64,000 nucleotides of DNA from positions 186,001 through 250,000 of the forward strand of contig NZ_FNOE01000001.1 in NCBI RefSeq assembly GCF_900106555.1, written 5' to 3'. Below the pieces are notes generated by a model. The model saw nothing but the letters and a program-made list of their open reading frames with translations, was not told the DNA's origin and searched no databases. Position 1 is the stretch's first letter. Each line of letters opens with the position of its first letter. The position numbers were made by a program, and so were the translations under genes. This document shows positions 56,552 to 64,000 of this stretch, piece by piece. The stretch comes from Nitrosomonas oligotropha (GTDB lineage Bacteria; Pseudomonadota; Gammaproteobacteria; Burkholderiales; Nitrosomonadaceae).

Positions 56552-57176
56552 GATCGATCCCGAAGGGTTCGAGGCTGCCTTTGCCTTGACGTACCAATAC
56601 CGGCACGTCGGTCGTCAAATCGATCACGGTGGTCATGTCGATGCCACAGGAACCGGCATCCATGACTAATTCCACTTGATGTTCCAGGCGCTCGCGGATT
56701 TCTTCCGCATCGTTCAGCGGAAAATCGTCTCCCGGCAATATCAATGTGGAGCTGAGCAACGGTTCGCCGAGTTCTTCCAGCAGTGCCAGCACCACCGGAT
56801 GATCGGGAATGCGCAGGCCGATGGTGTTGCGTTTCGGGTGTTGCATGCGGCGAGGTACTTCGCGGGTTGCCTGTAAAATAAACGTGTAGCTGCCGGGCGT
56901 TGTGGCTTTGAGCAGGCGGTATTGGCTGTTGTCGACTTTGGCGTAGGTGGCGATTTCCGCCAGATTGCGGCATACCAGCGTGAAATGATGGCGTTCATCC
57001 ACTTCCCGGATGGTGCGAATGCGCGTCATCGCTTCTTTATCGCCGAGGTGGCAACCCAAGGCGTAGCACGAATCGGTCGGATACACGATGATTCCGCCGC
57101 TGCGCACGATGGCGACCGCTTGTTTGATCAAGCGTAAATGCGGGGTGTCAGTATGAATGGAGAAAAATTGGGCCAC
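56544..57176 (-). CDS. YrdC/YciO family protein (threonylcarbamoyl-AMP synthase-like)
   Basis: 210 residues of the Sua5/YciO/YrdC fold. IVRSGGIIVYPTDSCYALGC and GLRIPDHPVVLALLEELGEP are family motifs. There is no C-terminal Sua5 domain. The sequence pattern (RIREVDERHHFTLVCRNL) fits the YciO branch, whose role in tRNA t6A synthesis is uncertain; the true TsaC may be elsewhere. It is followed by and overlaps the M50 protease gene. Confidence 0.88.
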   Translation of the reverse strand: MAQFFSIHTDTPHLRLIKQAVAIVRSGGIIVYPTDSCYALGCHLGDKEAMTRIRTIREVDERHHFTLVCRNLAEIATYAKVDNSQYRLLKATTPGSYTFILQATREVPRRMQHPKRNTIGLRIPDHPVVLALLEELGEPLLSSTLILPGDDFPLNDAEEIRERLEHQVELVMDAGSCGIDMTTVIDLTTDVPVLVRQGKGSLEPFGIDHG

Positions 57177-57218
57177 AGTGAAACGGTATCTGGATTATTT
57201 GAATTTCACATCAAAACA

Positions 57219-58079
57219 TCAATACGCAAGCTCGGCTGTAATCGTATTTTTCCAATGCTGCCAGACCGGAGTGCAACCGGGTGGGAACTCAGGTAACTGC
57301 CCGAGATCGAAATGGCTTTCCCCCGGTCCGTGAAAATCCGAACCGCACGATGCCAGCAGATTTCTGTCCTTGGCATGCTGGGCAAACCGCTGTGCCTGCT
57401 CCAAGGTATGGCTGGATGTAACGACTTCGAGGCCTGATCCGCCGAGTGCGCAAAATTCGTCGAGCAAATCGCTGAGCACATTTTTGCCCAGATCGTAGCG
57501 GCCCGGATGCGCAATCACGGCGTGGCCGCCGCTACCGCAGATCCAGCTGACCGCATCGCTGAGCGAGGCCCATTCGTGCGGCGCATACCCGGGTTTGCCT
57601 TTAACCAGATATCTCTTGAAGACCGATTTAACATCCTTGGCATACCCTTGTTCAACCAGAAAACGCGCAAAGTGTGTGCGTCCGATCAAACGGCGCACAC
57701 CGACATAGGCATAAGCGCCTTCCAGGCTGCCGTGGATACCGGTTTTTGCCAGCTCTGCGGCAATATTCTCGGCCCGTTGGGTGCGTCCGGCGCGAACGGC
57801 GGTCAAACCTTCAACCAGCGGCGCGTAACCCGGATCAATGTCCAGTCCGACGATATGCAAAGTGCGGCCGCGCCAGCTGACGGATATTTCCACGCCGTTT
57901 ATAAATGTGATACTTTTCGTTTCGGCGGCCTGCCGCGCTTCTACGAGTCCGGCGATATCGTCGTGATCGGTTAACGCCAGCGTTTCGACGCCGCGCAAAG
58001 CGGCGCGCTCAACCAGTTGAGCGGGTGATAACACACCATCGGAAATGGTGGAGTGACAATGCAAATCAATATTGAGCAT
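57219..58079 (-). CDS. PHP-domain phosphoesterase (RNase AM/YciV-like)
   Basis: 286 residues from the ATG at 58079 (MLNIDLHCHSTISDG); an upstream start at 58118 adds 13 residues of no family character. Metal-binding motifs include DLHCH (H7, H9), LTDHDDIAGL, HPGRYDLG and SDFHGPGE. Family members hydrolyse nucleoside 3',5'-bisphosphates and trim 5' ends of short RNAs. It is upstream of the YciO-like gene by 42 bases, the same neighbourhood as in other proteobacteria. Confidence 0.9.
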   Translation of the reverse strand: MLNIDLHCHSTISDGVLSPAQLVERAALRGVETLALTDHDDIAGLVEARQAAETKSITFINGVEISVSWRGRTLHIVGLDIDPGYAPLVEGLTAVRAGRTQRAENIAAELAKTGIHGSLEGAYAYVGVRRLIGRTHFARFLVEQGYAKDVKSVFKRYLVKGKPGYAPHEWASLSDAVSWICGSGGHAVIAHPGRYDLGKNVLSDLLDEFCALGGSGLEVVTSSHTLEQAQRFAQHAKDRNLLASCGSDFHGPGESHFDLGQLPEFPPGCTPVWQHWKNTITAELAY

Positions 58080-58206
58080 GTAAATCCGTTGCGCATCGCG
58101 GGACACGCATGATAGCAAATAACCCGATTGAAGAGAAATAATTGTATTGGATAATGAAAGAGATAGTTAGATCCATGATAGAAAAACCATTTTGTAAGGA
58201 CTCCCA

Positions 58207-59430
58207 ATGACTATGCTACAAACTGTTCGCGATCATCTGGCCGCTGCGCCGCATCGCAGCCTCTTTCTGGCAGGCGCGTTGCAAGGCGTGCTGACGGTAT
58301 TATGGTGGATATTCGACCTGACAGGGCGTTACGGAATCGCCGGATCGATGACCGCTTGGAGCATCGTCCCGACCTGGGCGCACGCATTCCTGATGATTTA
58401 TGGTTTTTTCCCGTTTTTTATTTTCGGTTTTCTGTTCACCACGTATCCCAACTGGATGAACGGTGAAAAGGTAAAACCGCAAGAATATATCGCCACCTGT
58501 GCTTTGATGGCGGCGGGCGTGGTGCTGTTTTATGCAGGCTTGCTGACGCACAAAGTCATCAGCATTACCGGCGTGGAACTGATGCTGGCCGGGTGGAGCA
58601 TTGCCGTTTACGTGCTGTTTCGCATTCTGCTCACGACACCGGCGCAAGACAAGCGTCATGCCCAGGTCGCCAGCGTCGGGCTGTTGATGGGCTGGCTGGG
58701 CGTGGCGGCGTATTTGGTCTGGCTGGTTACTGACAGTGCGGTGGTACTCAATTTTGCCCGCCATGCCGGTATCTGGTTTTTCCTGCTGCCGATCGTACTG
58801 ACCGTTTCGCATCGCATGATCCCGTTTTTCTCCAGCCGCGTGCTCGACAATTACGAAATGGTGCGGCCGTTCTGGATGCTGTGGCTGATGCTCGCTTGCA
58901 TCGCCGCACACGGCTGCCTGCAATGGATGGAATTAACCACCTATCTGTGGATTGTAGATTTCCCGTTGGCCGGGTGCGCGCTGTATTTATCGTACCGCTG
59001 GGGATTTATGCGCAGCTTCCAAGTGAGCCTGCTGGCCGTGTTGCATGTCTCGTTTGCCTGGTTCGGTATCGCCATGTTGCTGTACACCGTGCAAAGCCTG
59101 GTGTATTTCGCCTCCGGTAGCCTGTTGTTCGGTCTCGCGCCGCTGCACGCCATCGGCATCGGTTTCTTCTCCGGCATGATCCTCGCGATGGCCTCACGCG
59201 TCACCCTCGGCCACTCCGGGCGGCCACTGGAACTCGACCGCATTACCTGGCTGCTGTTCCTGGGCTTCCAGGCGACCGCCGTGATCCGTATTCTGGCCGA
59301 CCTCATCCCGGCGATTGCACCGATGTTTTACGTGTTGGCGGCGCTGGTTTGGTTGACGTGTTTTGGGTTGTGGGCGGTCAAGTTTGCACCGATTTATTGG
59401 CGTGCGAGGGTGGATGGGAAGGCGGGGTGA
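58207..59430 (+). CDS. nnrS: NnrS family membrane protein
   Basis: 407 residues, about 12 membrane helices, haem-copper membrane protein linked to relief of nitric-oxide stress in denitrifiers. Recognisable segments include FLAGALQGVLTVLWWIFDL, WAHAFLMIYGFFPFFIFGFL with TTYPNW, the SHRMIPFF motif, and HAIGIGFFSGMILAMASRVT. RBS TAAGGA precedes the ATG. I find no FNR box in the 88 bases between it and the divergent PHP gene. It fits an organism that produces or meets NO. Confidence 0.92.
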   Translation: MTMLQTVRDHLAAAPHRSLFLAGALQGVLTVLWWIFDLTGRYGIAGSMTAWSIVPTWAHAFLMIYGFFPFFIFGFLFTTYPNWMNGEKVKPQEYIATCALMAAGVVLFYAGLLTHKVISITGVELMLAGWSIAVYVLFRILLTTPAQDKRHAQVASVGLLMGWLGVAAYLVWLVTDSAVVLNFARHAGIWFFLLPIVLTVSHRMIPFFSSRVLDNYEMVRPFWMLWLMLACIAAHGCLQWMELTTYLWIVDFPLAGCALYLSYRWGFMRSFQVSLLAVLHVSFAWFGIAMLLYTVQSLVYFASGSLLFGLAPLHAIGIGFFSGMILAMASRVTLGHSGRPLELDRITWLLFLGFQATAVIRILADLIPAIAPMFYVLAALVWLTCFGLWAVKFAPIYWRARVDGKAG

Positions 59431-59566
59431 TAAATTGCTAATTATAAGTGATTTTGTGTGATTTCGGACTGTATCTGGCAGTGAAGCAACACTTCAAGGG
59501 TAAATTTTTATGGGGCTGTAGTAGATCAGGTTAAATCTGAGTCCAAAATTTGAGTATTTTTAGTTG

Positions 59567-60334
59567 GTGTAAGAATTTCTGGCGTTGTTTATAGTATTTG
59601 GAAGAATGCTGTAAATAAACATACATAAACGCACCCGATTAACTTTATTGGATCGCCAGGAAATCTGGCGGCTATATCAAACCCGGCTGTGGAAGGTAGC
59701 GCATTTGGCGGAACGCTTCCATGTCAGCCGGCCAACGATTTATGATGTCCTGAAACGCACGAGACTCCAGGAATTTACTCCAAGCGCTATAACAAGTCTT
59801 ACCCAGGCGAGCTGGTTCACTTCGATACCAAGCGACTTTCCTTGTTGAAAGGACAATCCGCCAATGAACCTCGCGAATATCTGTTTGTGGCCATCGATGA
59901 CTTCTCCAGGGAGCTGTATGCCGTATTTTCCCAATAAAACTCAGCACAGCTAGCTTTCTCATAGACACTGTCATTGCCCAATGTCTGCATCAGATCGACT
60001 GCGCTTATTCCGATAACGGTACGGAATTTAAAGGAACTGACAACCATACTTTCGGCAAAGCTTGCAGGCAACATCGTATCGGTCAGAAGTTTACCCGTAT
60101 TAAGCGTCCACAAACCAACGGCAAAGCCGAACGAGTCATCCGCACGCTAATGGATATGCGACATAGCCAACTTGCTTTAAAGATAGCGCCGATCGGCGCA
60201 TTCTGCTTTCCCATTTCATTGACTTCTACAATACCGTAAAGCCCCATATGAGTTTGAATAATGCAACCCCTTATGAAACACTCAACGCTTATTTTAATCA
60301 ACCTCTCTGTAAACAACCCTGATATTTCTTACAC
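59567..60334 (+). mobile_element. Decayed IS481-type insertion sequence
   Basis: Imperfect terminal inverted repeats of about 25 bp are seen: left GTGTAAGAATTTCTGGCGTT (from 59567) and right, read inward, GTGTAAGAAATATCAGGGTT (complement, from 60334), both continuing GTTTA. They start TGT and end ACA as in IS481. Between them is a broken transposase. No target duplication could be recognised at the borders. At 768 bp it is shorter than a complete element (about 1 kb). Confidence 0.85.
59639..60323 (+). pseudogene. IS481-family transposase remnant
   Basis: A helix-turn-helix part (QEIWRLYQTRLWKVAHLAER, then FHVSRPTIYDVLKR) is followed by a deletion and frame change. Then come GELVHFDTKRLSLLKGQ, AIDDFSRELYAVF, a stop and further frame changes, then YSDNGTEFKG, QTNGKAERVIRTLMDMR and LNNATPYETLNAYFNQPL. 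The three DDE residues (D of HFDTK, D of YSDNG, E of KAER) survive, but at least three frame disruptions make it inactive. Confidence 0.88.
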
Positions 60335-60534
60335 TTCGGGATTTGTTCAGTGGTTTCTTAAATAATCTGTTCCAACTACCAAGCTAGTAAAACCGGTAAC
60401 TTGTTTGCAGTTCCAGGCTATCGAAATTTATGATTTGCAACATCAAATTCCCGGTGCAATTTTTATAAAAAAGCCGGATATTTTTAACCGCCGCTGTGCT
60501 ATTCTTGCGGCATTTTTTTACAGCATAAGAAGAT

Positions 60535-61152
60535 ATGGAACAAAAAGATAACACTCAGAAAACACGAGCGCGGGGAATTCCCGCCATTGCACATTTTCTT
60601 TTCTTCACCCGCTGGTTGCAGTTGCCTTTATATCTGGGATTGGTGTTGGCGCAGTGCGTGTATGTGTTTCACTTTTGGGTTGAGTTGACCGATCTGATCG
60701 GCGCCGTGATGGGAAACAAAAATGCATTGGAGCATATCCTCGATACCGTTACGATCAAGGGTGCGGAAAGACCGGCCAAGCTGACCGAAACGGCCATCAT
60801 GCTCGTCGTGCTGGGATTGATCGACGTGGTGATGATTTCGAATCTACTGATCATGGTTATTATCGGCGGGTATGAGACTTTCGTCTCACGCATGAATCTG
60901 GAAGGACATCCAGATCAGCCGGAGTGGTTGTCGCATGTCAATGCGTCGGTGTTGAAAGTGAAACTGGCCACGGCGATCATCGGTATTTCGTCGATTCATT
61001 TGTTGAAAACGTTTATCAACGCCGGTGCTTATGACGAAAAGACATTACTGGCGCAAACAGGCATCCACATGGCGTTTTTGTTTTCGGCGCTTGCCATCGC
61101 CTATTGCGATCGCATTATTACGCAAACCAGTTTGCAGTCGGACGATCACTGA
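60535..61152 (+). CDS. UPF0114 (YqhA) family membrane protein
   Basis: 205 residues with about four membrane segments (LPLYLGLVLAQCVYVFHFWV; ETAIMLVVLGLIDVVMISNL; LATAIIGISSIHLLKTFINA; GIHMAFLFSALAIAYCD). GGYETFVSRMNLEGHPDQPEW is the family signature loop. Function unknown. The product starts MEQKDNTQKT; no strong RBS is seen (AAGAAGATATGG). Confidence 0.9.
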   Translation: MEQKDNTQKTRARGIPAIAHFLFFTRWLQLPLYLGLVLAQCVYVFHFWVELTDLIGAVMGNKNALEHILDTVTIKGAERPAKLTETAIMLVVLGLIDVVMISNLLIMVIIGGYETFVSRMNLEGHPDQPEWLSHVNASVLKVKLATAIIGISSIHLLKTFINAGAYDEKTLLAQTGIHMAFLFSALAIAYCDRIITQTSLQSDDH

Positions 61153-61170
61153 TCGCAACCGTTTACTGTC

Positions 61171-61683
61171 TCAGGCTACAGCCGTTGCATTGTCCAATAT
61201 CCGCAAGATACCCTGTAACGCTGTAGCTACGGCCTGACGCCGGACGGCTTCGCGGTCGCCGGTAAAGTAACGGGTTTCTTGTTGCACTAAGTCATCCTGA
61301 GCCGCCCAAGCGAAGCACACCATGCCGACGGGTTTCGTTGCTGTGCCGCCGTCCGGTCCGGCGATTCCGGTAATCGATACACTGATCTGCGCATGGCTGC
61401 GGTTGAGTGCACCGATGGCCATTTCTTGCGCGGTTTGCGGCGAGACGGCACCATACCGGTCCAAGGTGGCTTGTTGCACCCCGAGCATTTCCCGTTTGGC
61501 GGCATTGCTGTAGGTGATATAGCCGCGTTCATACCAAGCCGAGCTGCCCGGCACCGCCGTCACAGCTTGTCCCACCCAGCCGCCAGTGCAGGATTCCGCA
61601 GTTACCAGGATCCAGCCGCGCTGAACAAGGTTTTGCCCTGTTTTTACCGCCAGGTCATAAATATTGTGTTCAATATCAGAAAT
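61171..61683 (-). CDS. pncC: Nicotinamide-nucleotide amidohydrolase PncC (CinA C-terminal type), apparent ATT start
   Basis: Deamidates NMN to nicotinate mononucleotide. The family core begins about 30 residues before the first standard start codon in the frame (GTG at 61575): the codons upstream encode IYDLAVKTGQNLVQRGWILV and then the hallmark TAESCTGGWVGQAVT. Between the upstream in-frame TAA and that GTG there is no ATG, GTG or TTG. An ATT at 61683 stands six bases after GGAG and would give a 170-residue protein of normal length; ATT at 61674 or CTG are alternatives. Later motifs SITGIAGPDGGTATKPVG are intact. The start codon may be rare or mutated. Confidence 0.8.
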   Translation of the reverse strand: MSDIEHNIYDLAVKTGQNLVQRGWILVTAESCTGGWVGQAVTAVPGSSAWYERGYITYSNAAKREMLGVQQATLDRYGAVSPQTAQEMAIGALNRSHAQISVSITGIAGPDGGTATKPVGMVCFAWAAQDDLVQQETRYFTGDREAVRRQAVATALQGILRILDNATAVA

Positions 61684-61879
61684 TTTCGGCTCCGGAATCG
61701 TACGTTACGGAAAAATAGAGCAATTTTCCCGTAATGATTATAGGTGAAGCGAATCGTTTTTAGGCATGGATTTATTTTTTACTTTTTTACGGCGAGTGCA
61801 GTACTATTTAGTCAAAAGTGTTTCCTGATAAGCTGGACGGCAAAAAGGGCCGCTTTCATTTCAATCATGACTAAGAGGT

Positions 61880-62455
61880 ATGCAGATGCGAAATTTTTTA
61901 CTGGCAATAATGATTTCAGTTATTCCGGTACCAGTATTGGCAAGTGATGTTGGGGTTACCATCAGCATTGGCCAGCCCGGGTTTTATGGTCAAATTACGC
62001 TGGGCAATCAGTATCCGGTGCCGCAATTGATTTATCCGAATCCTGTTTTGGCAATTCCTCCTGCTGTCGCTGTTCAGCAGCAGCCGGTTTATCTGTACGT
62101 GCCGCCCGGCCATGCTAAACGATGGGACAAATACTGCCATCGTTACAACGCCTGCTATCAACCGGTCTATTTTGTGCAACGTAACTGGTATAACGATGTT
62201 TATCTGCCGCATTATCAGAGCCAGCAGATGCATCCAAACAGACAATACGATAGTCCGGGCCGCTATGATGAGGGGCGCGATTCAGATCGTTACCGTGAAC
62301 GCTACGGTGAATCACGCCGCTATCCGCAGGAAAATTCTCAAGGCCGGCACGGTGACCGCGATCATCCTGGCCGAGGAGATCACAAGAATCACGATAAGGA
62401 TGATCACGGAAATCGCGGCAAAAAAGATCATGATCGCGGGAATCAAAGGGATTAA
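61880..62455 (+). CDS. Exported protein with His/Asp/Arg/Gly-rich tail, function unknown
   Basis: 191 residues. Signal peptide (NFLLAIMISVIPVPVLASD). The middle part is Pro/Tyr/Gln-rich with two Cys in KYCHRYNACYQPVYFV. From about residue 115 the sequence becomes low-complexity and highly charged, with many His, Asp, Arg, Gly and Tyr (DHKNHDKDDHGNRGKKDHDR is typical). Such tails can bind divalent metals. An RBS (TAAGAGG) precedes the two near-identical starts at 61880 and 61886. I recognise no enzyme domain. Confidence 0.75.
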   Translation: MQMRNFLLAIMISVIPVPVLASDVGVTISIGQPGFYGQITLGNQYPVPQLIYPNPVLAIPPAVAVQQQPVYLYVPPGHAKRWDKYCHRYNACYQPVYFVQRNWYNDVYLPHYQSQQMHPNRQYDSPGRYDEGRDSDRYRERYGESRRYPQENSQGRHGDRDHPGRGDHKNHDKDDHGNRGKKDHDRGNQRD

Positions 62456-62475
62456 TGACGCGATAAACACATACC

Positions 62476-63294
62476 CTAGCGTAAATGTTCATCCATAAAA
62501 GCGCCCAAGGTTCTTTTCCACGCCGGTTGCATAAAAATGAAACCGGTATTGTGACCGCCTTCCAGCGGTAAAAATTGCTTCGGTTCGGGTGCCGTCTGAA
62601 ATAGCCGCTCGCCATGATGAAACGGAACGATGTCATCCTGCGGGCTGTGCGCGATGAAAACCGGGCAGGATACCGACTGTAGCGATGCCAGCGTGTTGTA
62701 TGCAAAGCGGCTGATCCACCGTACCGGCAGGAATGGGTAGATTTCTCCAGCCAGTTCGGGAGCCGAGGTAAAGGTCGAAGCCAATACCAGCAAACCGGGT
62801 TTTTCCCGTGCTGCCAGCCAAGCTGCCACCGCGCCGCCGAGCGATTCACCGAACAGGACAATCCGCTTGGGCGCAATTTCCTTCGTCGTAGTCAAATAAT
62901 GCCAAGCTGCTTCTGCATCCAGATACGTGCCGGATTCCGACGGTGTGCCGCTGCTCTGGCCATAACCGCGATAATCGAACAATAATGTGTCATAACCCAG
63001 CCGCTTGAACATGGTCAGGTAATTGATGCGATGGGAAATATTGCCGGCGTTGCCATGAAAGAACAATACCGTGCCTTTGGCATCCGGCACGGGCATCCAC
63101 CAGCCATGCAATGTTTCGCCGTCGCTGGTAGGGATGTGGACCGAGCTATAATCCAGCCCGACTGCGCCGGGGGTATTACCGAGCTGTTTTTCCGGGAAAT
63201 AAACCAGGCGGGATTGGCCAAAATACACCAGCAAAACAATCACTACATACGCGACAAGCAGCGTGATCAGCAGATTGAGCAGCATACGCAGCAT
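62476..63294 (-). CDS. Alpha/beta hydrolase with N-terminal membrane anchor
   Basis: 272 residues. One membrane helix at about 4-25, then an alpha/beta-hydrolase fold: oxyanion region FFHGNAGNISHR (79-90), nucleophile Ser151 in GESLGG, acid Asp220 in HSPQDDIVP, and His248 in EGGHNTGF, a complete triad. This is the BEM46/YfhR type of serine hydrolase of unknown substrate, with the active domain probably facing the cytoplasm or periplasm close to the membrane. It is adjacent to the DUF2141 gene (10-base gap). Confidence 0.9.
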   Translation of the reverse strand: MLRMLLNLLITLLVAYVVIVLLVYFGQSRLVYFPEKQLGNTPGAVGLDYSSVHIPTSDGETLHGWWMPVPDAKGTVLFFHGNAGNISHRINYLTMFKRLGYDTLLFDYRGYGQSSGTPSESGTYLDAEAAWHYLTTTKEIAPKRIVLFGESLGGAVAAWLAAREKPGLLVLASTFTSAPELAGEIYPFLPVRWISRFAYNTLASLQSVSCPVFIAHSPQDDIVPFHHGERLFQTAPEPKQFLPLEGGHNTGFIFMQPAWKRTLGAFMDEHLR

Positions 63295-63304
63295 GTTACG
63301 CGCA

Positions 63305-63817
63305 TTAAGGCTGCTGCAGATTGATCACGATATTCGCGCCGAGCTTGCCGGTGGTAAATGCGGAATCGCTGAATCTGGGAAAACCGGCAGATTGTTCAGG
63401 ATTGTTCGATAAACCAAAAGGTTCGAGCGGTAACAGATTCCAGTTCTTTTTTAATTTCCGGTCACCGTCCAAGTCCTGATAAACCGCCACGGCATAAGTG
63501 CCGGTCCGATCAAGATTGATGCAAGCGGTTTGCTGCCCTGCGGCTGCCGGGATGCGCACTTTGCGTTTGCGCCCTTTTTTGGAGAGAAAATGATCCGGAT
63601 CATCGTACAACTCGATGTTTAAAGCACCACCGGCTATTACATTTTTTACCGTCACCCTGACCTGAGCGGTGCGTGTATTGCAGGTGTCAGGCGCATCTTT
63701 CGGATTGATATTGAGTGTTCCGGCGGACTGGGATGGCGTTGCGATCAGAAAGCCCAGCGCGAGGATGAGCAATGGGCGAGGCAATTTTGCAAAAAATAGA
63801 GGGGTCAGTTTTTTCAT
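63305..63817 (-). CDS. DUF2141 family exported protein
   Basis: 170 residues, signal peptide to about SQSAG. The sequence IELYDDPDHFLSKKGRKRKV, GTYAVAVYQDLDGDRKLKKN and EPFGLSNNP is typical of DUF2141, a small beta-sandwich periplasmic family of unknown role. The DLDGDRKL segment looks like a Ca-binding loop. It precedes the hydrolase gene and is probably in one transcript with it. Confidence 0.88.
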   Translation of the reverse strand: MKKLTPLFFAKLPRPLLILALGFLIATPSQSAGTLNINPKDAPDTCNTRTAQVRVTVKNVIAGGALNIELYDDPDHFLSKKGRKRKVRIPAAAGQQTACINLDRTGTYAVAVYQDLDGDRKLKKNWNLLPLEPFGLSNNPEQSAGFPRFSDSAFTTGKLGANIVINLQQP

Positions 63818-63889
63818 TGCGTCAGAATAAGTGATGGTTATCGAAGCGAGTTAATGGGATGCGGTTGAGTATGAACATCGCGCGAACGC

Positions 63890-64000
63890 TTATTTCAATG
63901 AAAACTCAGCTTTGCTGCCTTTCTTTTGAGCGCTCTCGCCGGTTTCGTGGATACCGACGACAAAAATGCGCTCGCTGGAAATCTCGCCATGCTCGACCAG
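63890..64000 (-). CDS. C-terminal end of a DUF748 (AsmA-like) protein, 5' end outside window
   Basis: The minus-strand frame is open from the window end to a TAA at 63890-63892 and encodes LVEHGEISSERIFVVGIHET followed by GESAQKKGSKAEFSLK. This tail (ending in a x-FSLK-like strand) resembles the C terminus of DUF748 proteins, large AsmA-related periplasmic proteins. Only 36 residues are visible. Confidence 0.6.
   Translation of the reverse strand: MVEHGEISSERIFVVGIHETGESAQKKGSKAEFSLK

Noticed and set aside
56544-57176. Certain assignment as TsaC/Sua5
   Set aside because: Length and motifs fit the YciO branch as well or better, so only the family was called.
60420-60440. FNR box near TTTGCAACATCAAA
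   Set aside because: Only the right half matches ATCAA; the left half lacks TTGAT at the required spacing.

Overview
The window looks like chromosomal DNA of a betaproteobacterium, most likely a member of the Nitrosomonadaceae (Nitrosomonas-like). This is an inference from gene order (ispE-tRNA(Gln)-prs-rplY-pth-ychF; rpsB-tsf-pyrH-frr-uppS-cdsA-dxr-rseP-bamA-skp-fabZ-rnhB), from the concentration of small c-type cytochromes, copper oxidases and an NnrS protein, and from a PEP-CTERM surface protein. No ammonia-oxidation gene lies in the window, so the family assignment is not proven.

Layout. 1-8.4 kb: end of a TPR gene, minCDE (division-site placement), lolB, ispE, tRNA-Gln, prs, rplY, pth, ychF. 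8.4-15.6 kb: an accessory segment with a Fic AMP-transferase gene behind a promoter full of TGTCG half-sites, a large Type ISP (single-chain) restriction-modification gene that is broken by one in-frame stop and one 14-bp tandem duplication, a GIY-YIG protein, and many palindromic GTCATTCCCGC-type repeats, several of them inside the broken gene. 15.6-23 kb: rapA, a DUF2490 protein, a lipoprotein cytochrome c, a HemN-family protein and a [4Fe-4S] Fnr regulator with a perfect FNR box. 23-34.7 kb: the long translation/envelope cluster rpsB to rnhB, in which lpxD, lpxA and lpxB are missing from their usual places. 34.7-43.5 kb: an unknown membrane protein, hsp20, uup, two tandem monohaem cytochromes c, then on the minus strand DUF1841, nth, a soluble RnfB-like ferredoxin, pyrD and the two N-degron transferases bpt and aat.

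43.5-52.3 kb is the most unusual part. It holds an outer-membrane coiled-coil/beta-barrel protein behind a perfect FNR box, two adjacent laccase-like multicopper oxidases, two paralogous orphan LuxR-type response regulators and a PEP-CTERM protein. The two oxidases have lost complementary halves of the copper ligand set: the first keeps the domain-1 histidines and has lost every replaceable domain-2 ligand, while the second keeps all domain-2 ligands and has lost three of four domain-1 histidines. Because two-domain laccases build their trinuclear copper centre between domain 1 of one subunit and domain 2 of the next, I propose that the pair forms an obligate hetero-oligomeric oxidase. A shared sequence motif lies upstream of the oxidase pair, of one regulator and of the outer-membrane protein, suggesting one regulon.

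52.3-64 kb is ordinary housekeeping and membrane genes (suhB, scpB, scpA, trpS, an M50 protease, a YciO/YrdC protein, a PHP phosphoesterase, nnrS, a UPF0114 protein, pncC with an apparent ATT start, an alpha/beta hydrolase, DUF2141, end of a DUF748 gene), with one decayed IS481-type element that still has its terminal inverted repeats.
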